This document shows, piece by piece, positions 53,775 to 64,000 of a DNA stretch of 64,000 nucleotides; within the stretch, counting starts at the first letter, position 1, and every line of letters begins with the position of its first letter. The stretch spans positions 7,369,405-7,433,404 of the forward strand of contig NC_051439.1 in assembly GCF_001649575.2 (NCBI RefSeq), given 5' to 3'. This DNA is from Kryptolebias marmoratus (taxonomy: Eukaryota > Chordata > Actinopteri > Cyprinodontiformes > Rivulidae). A program made the translations under genes and the position numbers. A model generated the notes under the pieces. It ran no database searches. It was not told the origin of the DNA and was given only the letters and a program-made list of their open reading frames with translations.

Positions 53775-54280
53775 GCATGGACAAGGTTTAAACAAATGGG
53801 TCACCTGGGAACTTGACCTTTGACCCCATGACCTTGAAATGAATAGGTATCATGGTAGACCCATGGGGTGTCCAGCTGTGCAGTTTGACCTTTCTATGTT
53901 AAAGAGTTATCAGTTTAGACCTCTTTAAACAAAAGGGGTGAACTGTGAACTTTGACCCCATGACCTTGAAATCAACTGGGATCATCGTAGACCCATGAGG
54001 TGTCCAGCTGTGCAGTTTGACCTTTCTGCGCTACACTGTTGCAGAGTTAAGAGCACAGACAAGGTTTGCACAGAGAGGTTACCTGTGACCTTGACCTATA
54101 ACCGCATGACTCTGAAATCAATAGGGATCATCCTTGACCCATGAGATGTCCAGCTATTCACTTTGACGTTCCTGCATTACATTGTTGCAGAGTTAGAGCT
54201 CAGACAAGAAATTGTCCACGGACAGATGGACAGACGGTGTCATACCATAACACGTCCTGTCTTTTGAAGCAGCCATTAAA
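53775..54280 (+). repeat. dispersed repeat R1, three tandem units
   Basis: Three head-to-tail units of about 150-170 bases, each with 'gaccttgaaat' (or 'gactctgaaat') and 'gtgtccagctgtgcagtttg', ending 'cataccataacacgtcctgt'. Confidence 0.7.
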
Positions 54281-55149
54281 CCCGTTTAGTGGAGAGTGGC
54301 AGATGACTTGTATGCGACATAAAGTGTGTACTGATGTGAGGTGTTAATCATATACTGGTACACAAAGATACAACCTTTCACATATAAACGGTTCGGTCGT
54401 GTTGTTTAATGCATCACTTAAGAAAAAAGCTTCAGGTAGTCTGACTAATGGTATTTACCTTCCTGAAGTGGTTCTGTTTGAGGAAACCGTTATCAGCCAT
54501 AACATCTGACTCACTTTTAAACCTTTGTAACAACTCAGCTCGGACATCTTGAGGAATCCTGGCGCACGGCAATAGATTGTCTACAAAAATTCAGGATGAT
54601 TACTTTTCCAATATTCTGTGCAGTTTGAAATAATAAGACATGATGGAAATGGCTGTGTGTTCGTGCATGCATGCCTCTGCCTTGATGGGCCTCTCCGTAG
54701 CTCCTCCAGCTCAAACTTGGGATTTAATGAGGACTCAGACATAATGACTGCTGAGGCTGGCAACTTTCTGTTTACCGCGTCGACCTGGGAGCAGAAATGG
54801 TTCTCTCATCTACTGCAACTCTCCGTATTTTCAAAAATCATAATTCACTCGGATGCTCGTGACAGTTGCGCTCCATCACAACTTCTGCGTCCACCGGCAT
54901 TTTATCAGAATGTAAGCGGTGCCTTCTTAAATCTCGTGCTCCGTAAGTGATTAATGCACAAGAAGAGAAACGTTTGTGGCCATCAGGCATTTTTGAAAAG
55001 CCCGATGTATCAAACTATTATAGATGAAGCAAAAATCGATCAGGGTTTTGGGTTCAGTCCACAGCTATCTGATAAACCACCTTCCTGTGGAGGCAAACAC
55101 GCAGAGGCAAGGCAAAATGAAAACGTTTGATGGATTTATTAAGCTCAGA

Positions 55150-55570
55150 ACACCTTAAGAATGAATACATTCAAGTGTTTGGACTCTAGTTACTTTGATG
55201 TTTTAGTTTCTTTAGATTTAACCGCTGCCTTTGATACGTCCATCACGACATTCTTTTATCAAGACTTGAACATGTTGTTGGTCTTAAAGGCTCATTTTTG
55301 TAGCCGTTTAAATCATATTTGCCCAAGAAGTCTTTATTGTGGTGTACCTCAAGGGTCCACTTAGGGTCCTGTTCTATTTACTTTATGCAGTATATGCTGC
55401 CTTTGGCAGTCCAATATTTCATTTCTTGTTATGCGGATGACATCCAAATTTATTTTCCTTTTTAAATTGGATGTCTGCCTCACTGCAGCCTTTGTTTAAC
55501 TGTCAAGATGTCAAAAACTGGTTAGTTCAAGACTGAAATGATTGTCTTTGGAAACCGTACCCAATTAAAT
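55150..55570 (+). mobile_element. L2/Rex1-type LINE reverse transcriptase fragment
   Basis: The plus strand reads DVLVSLDLTAAFDTSI, then GVPQGST and, after frameshifts, a YADDIQIYF-like stretch near 55430. The first is the RT motif with catalytic Asp; the last holds the YADD box. Stops and frameshifts make it dead. Confidence 0.75.
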
Positions 55571-55604
55571 GAATTAACTGTGAGTTTGTCTAGATCGTTT
55601 AAAG

Positions 55605-55818
55605 CAGGGGTCTCCAATCCTGGTCCTCCAGGGCCACCATCCTGTATGTTTTCCTTGTTTCTCTGCTCCAACTCACCTGATTTGAATCAATGGGTGATTA
55701 ACAGGCTTCTGCAGAACATAAAGAGGGAATTAAACCACTGAATCAGGTGTGTTGGAGCAGGGAAACAAGGAAAACATGCAGGATGGTGGCCCTCGAGGAC
55801 CAGGATTGGACACCCCTG
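55605..55818. mobile_element. hAT MITE (copy 4)
   Basis: 214 bp, starts caggggtctccaatcctggt and ends accaggattggacacccctg. It is the same length as the 6324 copy and very similar. Flanks gtttaaag and ttttagat match at only 5 of 8, so the duplication is eroded or uncertain. It sits right after the LINE fragment. Confidence 0.8.
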
Positions 55819-55864
55819 TTTTAGATCCTCTAGTCAACATTTAATCTGACTCTTCTTCAACAGT

Positions 55865-56308
55865 ATCCAACTACTCTCCTTCTTCATGGCCACTTAGTTT
55901 GTGAGGACGGCCTGCTCTTAGTAGATTTCCACATGTCCCATATTCTCTTATTCTCTCTTTTCTTGATGATGGATTTAACAGAACTCCTGGGGATGTTTGG
56001 GGCCTTGGAAATCCTTCTGTATCCATCCCCTGACTTGTACTTTTCAGTAATCTTTTCTCTGGTCAATTTAAGGGGGTGAATATTCATAGAATCACTTAGT
56101 TTACACTATATATTTTTATGTCATTAGCACGACTCTCTAGAAATTTGATTTCCAGTTGTCATTAAAGTTTGTTTTTTACTTTTTGTTTTTGGTATAGAAG
56201 GCCAATTTATATTAATCATGATTGTTTTATGACTGCAATGAATGCCCCCCCCCCAAAAAAAAAAACACCCAAAGGGGCGAATAACTTTCTAAAGACACTG
56301 TAAATAAT
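55865..56308 (-). mobile_element. Tc1-like transposon 5' fragment
   Basis: Minus-strand 55884-56087 reads KLTREKITEKYKSGDGYRRI and IPRSSVKSIIKKRENKR, the paired-like helix-turn-helix DNA-binding domain of a Tc1 transposase. The presumed terminal region ends near 'cgaataactttctaaagaca' at 56300. The catalytic domain is missing. Confidence 0.7.
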
Positions 56309-56344
56309 GTTATGAGTGACCTTTTGTAATACTGTCAATACTGC

Positions 56345-56530
56345 AGGATCTCGTGTGATGTGTTAGCACTCAGAACATGTGCTGTGATTGATTCTCAGTT
56401 ACTACCACGTCAAACTTTAGCTCAATATCTGCAAAATCTGCTTAGGTGTAGCTTTATATCAGTTTGCTGTGGTGGCCATTTTGAATTGGGTTCACTCCCA
56501 AAAGGTTAATGAGCTATAGATGTGAACAGA
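56345..56530 (+). repeat. dispersed repeat R2
   Basis: Contains 'gatgtgttagcactcagaac', 'tcagttactaccacgtcaaa' and 'gtggtggccattttgaattg'. Confidence 0.6.
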
Positions 56531-58222
56531 AAGACAAACACACATGCACGCACACACACACACACACAGAAACAGGCAATGACATGTTCGCCTGGCAGAC
56601 AATAACTACTGTCAGTGATAATTATTGAACCCAGGGATCTAAACTTCATCTCTGATGTTGAAATCAGACTCAATCACCTTCATCTTTACCAGATAAAAAC
56701 AAAATGGAAAAGGAAAGTAACAAACAAGCAAACAAAAGCAAAAGATACAACAAGATCATTTTTAACAGCAATTAATAAGCTGTAGAAGGACTGAACAATG
56801 TGGGGATTGAAAGAACTGTGGAAACTCTATTTAATAAATGAGAAAACTCCAGACATTGGTGTTAAAATGCTAAAATATAGAAACTGTAAAAACATGAATT
56901 CTAAAATCTAATCTAATAAAACCATGAATCTAAAAAAGGAGAGAGAAGCAATAAAAAAGTAAATATAAGTTCAAATAAAATCAAAAGGAGTATAAAAGTG
57001 ATTAAGTCTGAGAAGAATAAATTAATTATGATTAAATGTAAATCAGTTAAAGTTTAAACTTAAAGCACGATAAATCTTAGAGATAAAATTAATATACGAC
57101 TTCAATAAATAAATGGACTCAAATCCAGACTGAACATGCGAGTCACATCAACGCTCCACAGGTGGGACGACTCACTGTGGGTTTTAGTTCGAACTTTAGG
57201 TCCAATCAGAAGACCGGATGAGGTCTGATGAAGGTGGGACTACGACGGTGGAACCGAGAAAAGAAGAACACCGTGCTGCACGAAGGATGGCTGCAGCCGG
57301 AGGACCGACAGAGTGAGACAAAGCTCATGTTGATCCAACACGGCAGATGAATAAATCTATTCTGCTTCACATAAAGCAGTCGACTGTTTGTCCTCTTCAA
57401 ACCCAAATGGTATAATTAAGAGCGCAAACAGCAAAAAATAAAAAATAAAATATGACAACCAAAAGATCAACAGGAAATGACACGGGGGAACAACGTCACA
57501 TTTTACTGAGATAAGAAACTGGTTTGATGTTTATACAACTTGCGTGCTTTTCATGCAAACACAAGGGATTTCTGCTATTTACAGACAGAGGGCAGTGTTT
57601 TGTATCGGCGGATGTTAAGTTGCAGTGATATCACGGGATTTGATCCCGCGTCAGCACGCTCCAAGTTAGGTACCACGCTGGAAAATCTGTGAATCCTGAT
57701 GGGCAGTCCCCCTGTGCAAAGTCAAAGCGTCAAGTACAGTCTGAGGCCGGCCTCCCGATCAAGGTCAGAGGTAAAACATGTTCTGATCTCGGGAGACCTC
57801 CAAACAGCGCCCTGATCCTCTCACCGAGGCGCAGCTGGGAGCTGGAACAGATGAGTAAGCTTCAAGCAGAGTTTTGCTGTGGTAAGCAGACTGAGCAGTC
57901 GCATCCCGCACACACACACGCGCACACACCATAATCAATCTGTCGCAGTTCTGTCCCTTTATTCGGGCATGCCGGGCCCCTCAGCGCTCGGCTGCTCATG
58001 CAATATTCAGCTGTGGGATTTACCAGCTGGCTGAGGAGATGTAGTGGGATGACAAAGCAAGAGCCTGATAAGGGTGTGTGTGTGTGTAAGAGAGAGAGAG
58101 AGTGTCAGTGTGGGTGTTGATCATAAAGCATGGGAAACACTGAGCTTAAAATAGATTTGAGTTTAACCTGTCTGACGAGAGAGGACAGCTTTGACAGGAT
58201 GAGTACAAGTCATTGAACAAAT

Positions 58223-58223
58223 G

Positions 58224-58252
<29 letters not shown>
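58223..58252. repeat. (AC)n microsatellite
   Basis: About 15 AC units. Similar tracts lie at 56551-56568 and 59231-59258. Confidence 0.95.
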
Positions 58253-58256
<4 letters not shown>

Positions 58257-58764
58257 GTTTCTTAGACTTCAGAGAGAGTTACTTTCCTTTTCTGAAGACT
58301 TACTCCAACCTTAACCATAACTGCTGCTTGCATAAACCTTACTCCTTACCTCATAGGAAAAACATCCTGCAACATCTTAAAACCCACACACACTCATGAG
58401 CGCACACACACAACAAATGGTCCACGTTTAAAACACAAGTTCAACATTTTTGTGCCCAGAAGACACAAGTTGTGCCCGAGAATTAAAATAAGTCTGATTT
58501 CCTCAGCGTGAAAGAATCCAGTGCTAGTTGTCTGCGAGTACAGGAGAGCTCAGTTTGGAAGAAAGGGACAGGACCGACGAGCTAACGGCTAGTCTGAGCG
58601 TGACCACGACTAAAGTGGAGTGCTGGCGTCTCAAAACGGCTCTAACCTCCAAAATTTCAGCGCAGTTAATGCAAACGTTTTTCTACGGCCCTTTAGCTTG
58701 ATGTTCCAAGTTTGCATAACACAGATGGGATGTACTTCCTGTGAGGTTCGTTAGAATTTGTGCA

Positions 58765-59195
58765 GAGCTCCGTGAGATCATTTACAAACGAGTCAAGGTT
58801 TTAAGGAGAGATTTGGAGCAACATGTTGCACTCTGCGTATGTGCTCTACTACTACCACACAAAGCTGGCCGAGTTGGAGCCATTTTACCTTCTCTAAGGT
58901 CAGTTGGCCGTGGTGGCCATCTTAAATTGGGTTGACTCCAAATCCTAATGAGCTGTAGAGGCTTATTTATTGATTAATTGCTGAAAGTTTCAATAAAAGG
59001 CACCCAGTTATAAATTATGAGAACTTTGTCCAAGAAACAGAGTTGATTTTGACAGTTAACGATGAAGTTTTAAACACAGATTTTACTCGATCCTTTGGAG
59101 CTCGGATCATAAGCTGATCAGATTTTAGCTGAATATCTTTAAAAGTGAGTTAAAGGTTGACTCCAAAGGTTAATCTGTTGGAGATGTTCATCCAA
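58765..59195 (+). repeat. dispersed repeat R2, one and a half units
   Basis: Contains 'tgctctactactaccacaca', 'ccgtggtggccatcttaaat' and 'gctgtagaggcttatttatt', then a second shorter piece. Confidence 0.6.
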
Positions 59196-60520
59196 GAGAA
59201 AATTATTAATATAAGGAATTCAAGAAACTATACACACACACACACACACACACACACATCACATGCATATATTTTTTTCTTTTTTTTCTTTTCTTGCTGT
59301 TCATGAATAATAAACCGACAATCAGAAAGCAAAGTCTAAACTCCATCCTGAGCTGTGCCCTGGCCTCCAATAAATCCCACTCAGATTTGCTCCACAAATC
59401 TGTGTCAGTAGATCATTAAACTCCGAAGGCCAGCAGGGAAGCTGCAGGGAATAAATGCCGCTCCGCTTCAAGCTCGTTTCCACAACTTTATGGATCTGAG
59501 GGAAGTGCGAGGAGAAAAACGCTCCCAAACCCAGGAACGCCGTTACTTGGTGTATGGAAGGGAAACAGACAGGAGGAAAGAGGTAGCTTAATATCACCGT
59601 AATGTTTTCTAACAGGCTCCAGGAGATGAAACGACAACAGAAATTATCTACACATGTACAAAAACAGATACAAGTTACTGCGTGCTCATGGGAGACATCT
59701 GTGACGTAAATAAAACTGTGTCGGAGAAGCAAAAAGCATCCGCTCTGTTTTCATGCGGTTTCACTGCAATTAGTTTGGTGCAAACAGCCTAGAGGGGGAC
59801 CTAATATGCGTGCAAGGAGCATTTGAATTTTTCATTTGCACAGCAGGAGAATAATGAGCACAAAAAAAAGAAGCGGAATAACCTTCAAAAGCATACTTAT
59901 TTTAAGTGGAAATGTAATGGAAAAAAAAAGATGAAAACTAAAATGAGATAAGACAGAAAAACTAAAAATGTGGCAGCTGGTAAAAAAAACGAAAGGCGTC
60001 ATCCGTAGTTTAAATTTTACTTTGTTGGTTGCATAAAAATATTGATTCATGAAGAACAAAGACAGTTAATTCACAGTAAGTACTGAGGAGGACTTTGATG
60101 GAGGACACAAACAGAAACTCGCCGTCCCCCTCCTGTCCTCTGACTCTTGACAGCTCAGTAAGTGACGGCTCATTACATTAATAGAAGGAGCCATCAGGAC
60201 AAAAAGCGAGTCTTGGCCTCAGGCTGTGTGACACAAAGAAATACAGACCATCGGATCATGTTTAGGCTCAACCATAAACCTACCAGGAGAGCAGAGGGAG
60301 TAGAGTCAAGACAGACAATGTGATGATTTCTTAAAAAAAAACAAAAAAAAACATGTCTTTGTTTTTGTGGTTGTAAAAGTACTGTAATCTTTTCTGAGCA
60401 AGAAAAAGGTTTATATACTGTCGGCCCATTTAGTCCATTGATCACCAGTGGTGGCCCGTGGGCCAGGGGTGGGTGGTGGCGCACCCACCCACAATGGATG
60501 GGTGGGTGCGGACAGTGTTA

Positions 60521-60830
60521 TTACCTCCACCGAGGAGGGTATGTTTACGGTAGCGTCTGTCTGTCTGTGTAAGATTACTCAAAAAGTTATGAACAGATTT
60601 TCATGAAATTTACAGGAAACGTCAAACATGCTACAAAGAAGCAGTGATCAGATTTTGGTGGTGATCTGGTCAAAGGTCAGGGTCACAGGTCAGCCTGTGC
60701 TTTAACTCTGCAGCTGGATAACAGGGATGTTTAACTCCACAGCTGGACACATCATGGGTCAAAGGTGATCACTATTGATTTTGAGGTGCTGGGGTCAAAG
60801 GTCAAGGTCACAGTTGACCTAATGCTGAAA
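60521..60830. repeat. composite repeat R3 + R1
   Basis: Starts 'tacctccaccgaggagggta' (palindromic), then 'agcgtctgtctgtctgtgta', 'gattactcaaaaagttatga', and reversed R1 with 'ggggtcaaaggtcaaggtca'. Same order as at 41748. Confidence 0.65.
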
Positions 60831-61079
60831 TGCAGACGTTTGATTATTGAGAAAAGTTACATTTTCCATCAGACACTAAACTCTGATCATGAAGCTGACA
60901 GCTGTAAGACTTATTCACACGCGTTAATGTTTGATAAGTGCTGAGTCAGCGCTCACATTATTGTTGTCCTGTTTACAGTTTCTTCTCTACGCGTTTCGGC
61001 ACGTAACTGCATCAGCATATAGTTCAAAATGTTCAGCTCAGTCAAGAGATGGCTGCTGTGACTTTTGCTTTTTGTAACT

Positions 61080-61450
61080 TTTAGACTTTTTGAAGTATTT
61101 AACTTTTTTTAGTTTCAGTGAAAGGAATGGGAATTTTAAATTTGAGCTAATTTTAGTTTTAAAGTTTTTCTTCTGCTAGTTTTAGCTTTTCGCTACTGTT
61201 TTGCTAAATTTAGCTTCCAGCTATATTTTGCTCATTTTAACCTTTAGCTACTTTGTGCTCATCTTAGCTTTTAGCGAGTGTTGTGTTAATCTTAGCTTAT
61301 AGGTGCTGTTGTGCTAATTTGAGATTCTAGCTATTGTTTCTGGTTATTTTAGCTAGGTTTAGGATTTAGTCATGGGTTTGAAAATTTTAGCTTTTTCCTA
61401 TTTTAGCACTTAGCAATGGTTTTGTGAAAAGCATTTGCAGAAAATGCTAT
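61080..61450. repeat. degenerate TTTTAGC tandem repeat
   Basis: Third tract of this type, with 'tttagcttttcgctactgtt' and 'ttgctcattttaacctttag'. Confidence 0.6.
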
Positions 61451-62828
61451 TTTTTTTCTAGTTGTTATTGATAGTTATTTTTTAAATGTATTTATTTTCT
61501 GTATCAAACACCAGCCCCCACAAAGTCTGCTCCGAGAGATTCTGGCCCCTGAGCAAACTTTACTGGTGACCCCTGCTTTAGCACTAAAAAAACAGAGACT
61601 GCAGCTATCAAATCCACAAGGTCTACAAGTATTTTCATGTGTGAAACTCAACCCGATTACCTCAAGATTTTAATATTTACCTCAAATCCAAACTCCACTG
61701 TTTCACATACAGTAGGTTCCACTTTAGCCTAATGAAACGAACGGGCAGGAAAGAGGTCTATTTAAGGAAAGACAACGCTCTCTGCCGTGAGCTGGAAGGT
61801 GACTTTTAAAGAGAATATTTCAGTTTCGATTAACAGACTGCCACTCTGCGACCTACACCAGCTGCATCACTAAACCAGGACAGGAAACCACAAATTGACA
61901 CCATTTTTTTTTTTTTAGACTCCATGGTGCAGTCAGGGAGACAATTTAAGGTGACAGCAAAGCAAGCCGAAATTACATCACTGCCAAAACAAGCTGCTTG
62001 TGGTAAGAAAGCACCAAAGGAAACAATCTAACTTAATAATAATAACGCACCGCTTCAGGTATTAGGTTAGAAAACGCTAACAAGGACTAGAGTTGGAAGG
62101 GCCTTTTTTAAACTGATTAATGAAATATGGTGCTGACGCAAACCTTTATTAGGTCTACATCGACTGGTTTCTCAACTGACCAGCAAAAGTCAATAGACCG
62201 ATGTTTATTAGTGATGCTACGAGACAATAATGGAGCAGGTTGACTTTTCTTAAACCCTGAAGTAAACAGATGCTCCTTTGGGATCAATAGCAGTGTCACT
62301 AACTGTCCTCCGGTCCGGATGATCTGGCTGCTCAGGGTTTAGGACTAAAGCAGCGGAGCGAGACTCTCCATCCAAGGCAAGCACTGCAGGGAAGATGAGA
62401 ATTATCGAAAGAGCACTGGAGCGAAGCCGGGCCTTCAGGTTTCACGCCGATAACACGGCAGCTAGAAAGTTCTACAGAGGTGAGGACAGATGGGAAAATC
62501 AAGAATGAAAAGTTAAAACCCTACAGATCATTTTTAAACAGCAAGTCCAGAATTTACGGTGGGCTCGTCTTGTCGTATGTGAGGTAGATTGTTACTTTGT
62601 GCAAGCAGTGAGGCGTTTCATCACATCCACGCTCTTATGTTAGAACAATCTCCACTGGGCATCTAATACACACACTTGCATCAACTTGTCTGGACCGTTT
62701 CTATCTTCCATGGTTGCGTTGCTTCATTCTCAAAAAAAAAAAGAAGCAAAAGTGTCACCTTAACGCACAGATTATTGCAGCCTGATTGCTTTATTTCGCT
62801 GCAAAATGACTCTGTTGCACACAACCAA

Positions 62829-63175
62829 TGTCACGGTTCCCTCGTACATATGGTTCGGTTCCATGTTGGTTCGTTCTCTTGTTCGTGGTTCGCACTTCGA
62901 CTTCCCTCTTCTCAGCTGAGTTCTGACTCCCTCGCAACTCTTCCTCATTTGTTGTTATTCTTCCTTGGTTTTATGTAAGCCCTTGTTATTCGCTTCCATT
63001 TGTCAGACGCTCCATGGACGGTTTGACTGATCTCCTGTTGCCCGGTCTTGTTTTTGTTTTTGCTTTTAGACTTCCCGTGCCTCCATTTGTAGTGAGTAAA
63101 GTTCTTGTTTTTGGGTCAACAACCTGCCTGCCTGCCTGCATTTGGGTCCTTCCACCGCAACGCACGAATGTTAAC
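62829..63175 (+). mobile_element. possible solo LTR (TGTCACGGTT...type)
   Basis: Begins tgtcacggttccctcgtac and ends with 'tgcctgcctgcatttgggtc' and 'cttccaccgcaacgcacga', a layout that I associate with fish Gypsy-type LTRs (T-rich body, then CTGCATTTGGGTCC). The right terminus and a target duplication are not clear. Confidence 0.4.
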
Positions 63176-64000
63176 CTTTGACCAAGTTCACAGAGTAACT
63201 ATGACTACATTAGTAGTGTAAGAGTTACTTATTTTACAAAGATATGCTAAAGTACTGTGGAGGGATTTGTTGGTACCTTAAAGGGTTGATTAATCTTTAT
63301 AGTATTATTATAGTCATGTTTCAAACTAAGTGTTCGACCTATTGAGATGTACTATAACTAGAAAGGGGACTGGAAGCCAGAAGTTGAAGCCAGCATGGAT
63401 GAGCGCGCCCAAGTGGCTGGCTGCATTACAGTTTTTTAAGTCCCGTCCCTCCGTGTAAACCAACGGGAGATTTGTATCACTAAAAAGTAAAAATACACTT
63501 GAGATAATTGAGATAAAGCAGACGCTTTTTCCATCTTTATTAATGTTGATGGTTTGACCTTAATTCGAGTCTTCCATCAGTCCTTCGGTCTATTTAAAGG
63601 AGACAAACAGCCACTGGGTAGTTTGGTTTGGTTGTGTTCACCTCACTGAACATGGAGCAGAGAAAGCAAAGCTGAGAGGAACTCAGGAAGAAGATTATAT
63701 ATATCCGTGTTAAAGGTAAAGGCTACATATATAAAAGGTCCAACCAAGGACTGGGTTTGCAAATTAGCTTGTGGCTAGAAACCTTTGTACAGTTCAATGG
63801 TTGCATTGTTTTTATCATGTAACATTGTTTACTGGGCTGTCCTTGAGTGTGTGTGTGTATATATATAAAAAAAAAAATTCCCTTCTCACCCTCCGCGGGT
63901 GGTCTTTGTTTCATCCTCTGAGCTCGGGTCCTCTACCAGAGGCCTGGGAGCTTGAGGGTTCTGCGCAGTATCTTGGCTGTGCCTAGAACTGCACATTTCT

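Larger units (their letters stand above)
48091..64000. other. pacs2 intron 1, partial (at least 15.9 kb)
   Basis: No sequence encoding the expected first exon (a MNLFATWEVDG-like start) was found on the minus strand, so exon 1 is presumed to lie beyond 64000. The region contains repeats R1-R3, LINE, Tc1 and MITE copies, microsatellites and an LTR-like block. 48091-50490, 50690-52240, 56540-58760 and 59200-60510 hold nothing I can name beyond simple repeats. Confidence 0.6.

Noticed and set aside
53775..54280. Regular 150-170 base spacing considered as an array with unique spacers
   Set aside because: The units are R1 repeats along their whole length, not short repeats with unique spacers.
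59322..59732. 136-codon open frame on the minus strand
   Set aside because: No recognisable domain, no splice context and no similarity that I know; lies in plain intronic DNA.
62389..62463. Short plus-strand ORF ending in NTAARKFYR before a gtgagg donor, resembling a GNAT acetyltransferase motif
   Set aside because: Only 25 residues, no acceptor-defined exon partner and no further acetyltransferase sequence nearby; most likely chance.

Overview
This is a vertebrate nuclear DNA window, almost certainly from a teleost fish. It has widely spaced exons with canonical splice sites, many microsatellites, and typical fish transposon families (Tc1/mariner-like elements, hAT MITEs, RTE-, L2- and L1-type LINE tails, SINE-like repeats). 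The mix of repeats reminds me of killifish/livebearer genomes (Cyprinodontiformes), but that is an impression and not a tested assignment. I found no prokaryotic system, CRISPR array or new multi-gene system.

Two protein-coding genes can be supported, both on the minus strand. (1) dcaf5, a WD40 substrate receptor of the CUL4-DDB1 ubiquitin ligase, runs from its start codon near 10728 leftward off the window. Eight exons (425-10728) encode the first 356 residues, covering most of the beta-propeller. The long C-terminal tail lies beyond position 1. (2) pacs2, a phosphofurin acidic cluster sorting protein that directs membrane traffic, has 23 coding exons between 18539 and 48090, including the stop codon. 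I could not find its first coding exon, so 48091-64000 is read as part of a first intron of more than 15.9 kb. I placed every exon by homology to the remembered family and checked each by splice dinucleotides and by reading-frame arithmetic across all junctions. All junctions close in frame.

Layout: 1-10.7 kb dcaf5 with repeat-rich introns; 10.73-11.0 kb CpG-rich dcaf5 promoter region; 11.0-17.7 kb intergenic DNA filled with MITEs, rearranged LINE pieces, an LTR-like block and a 156-base assembly gap; 17.8-18.5 kb likely pacs2 3'UTR; 18.5-48.1 kb pacs2; 48.1-64 kb pacs2 intron 1, mostly repeats. The two genes lie head-to-tail (pacs2 upstream of dcaf5) and act in unrelated pathways.

The points most worth a second look are: a GC-AG intron in pacs2; exon 12 of pacs2 flanked closely on both sides by copies of one dispersed repeat; CA-repeats starting a few bases inside two 5' splice sites; a cleanly dated L1 insertion with a 17-bp duplication inside another repeat; two or three abundant, mosaic repeat families that I cannot name; and a CpG-rich intronic patch in pacs2 that could be an alternative promoter.
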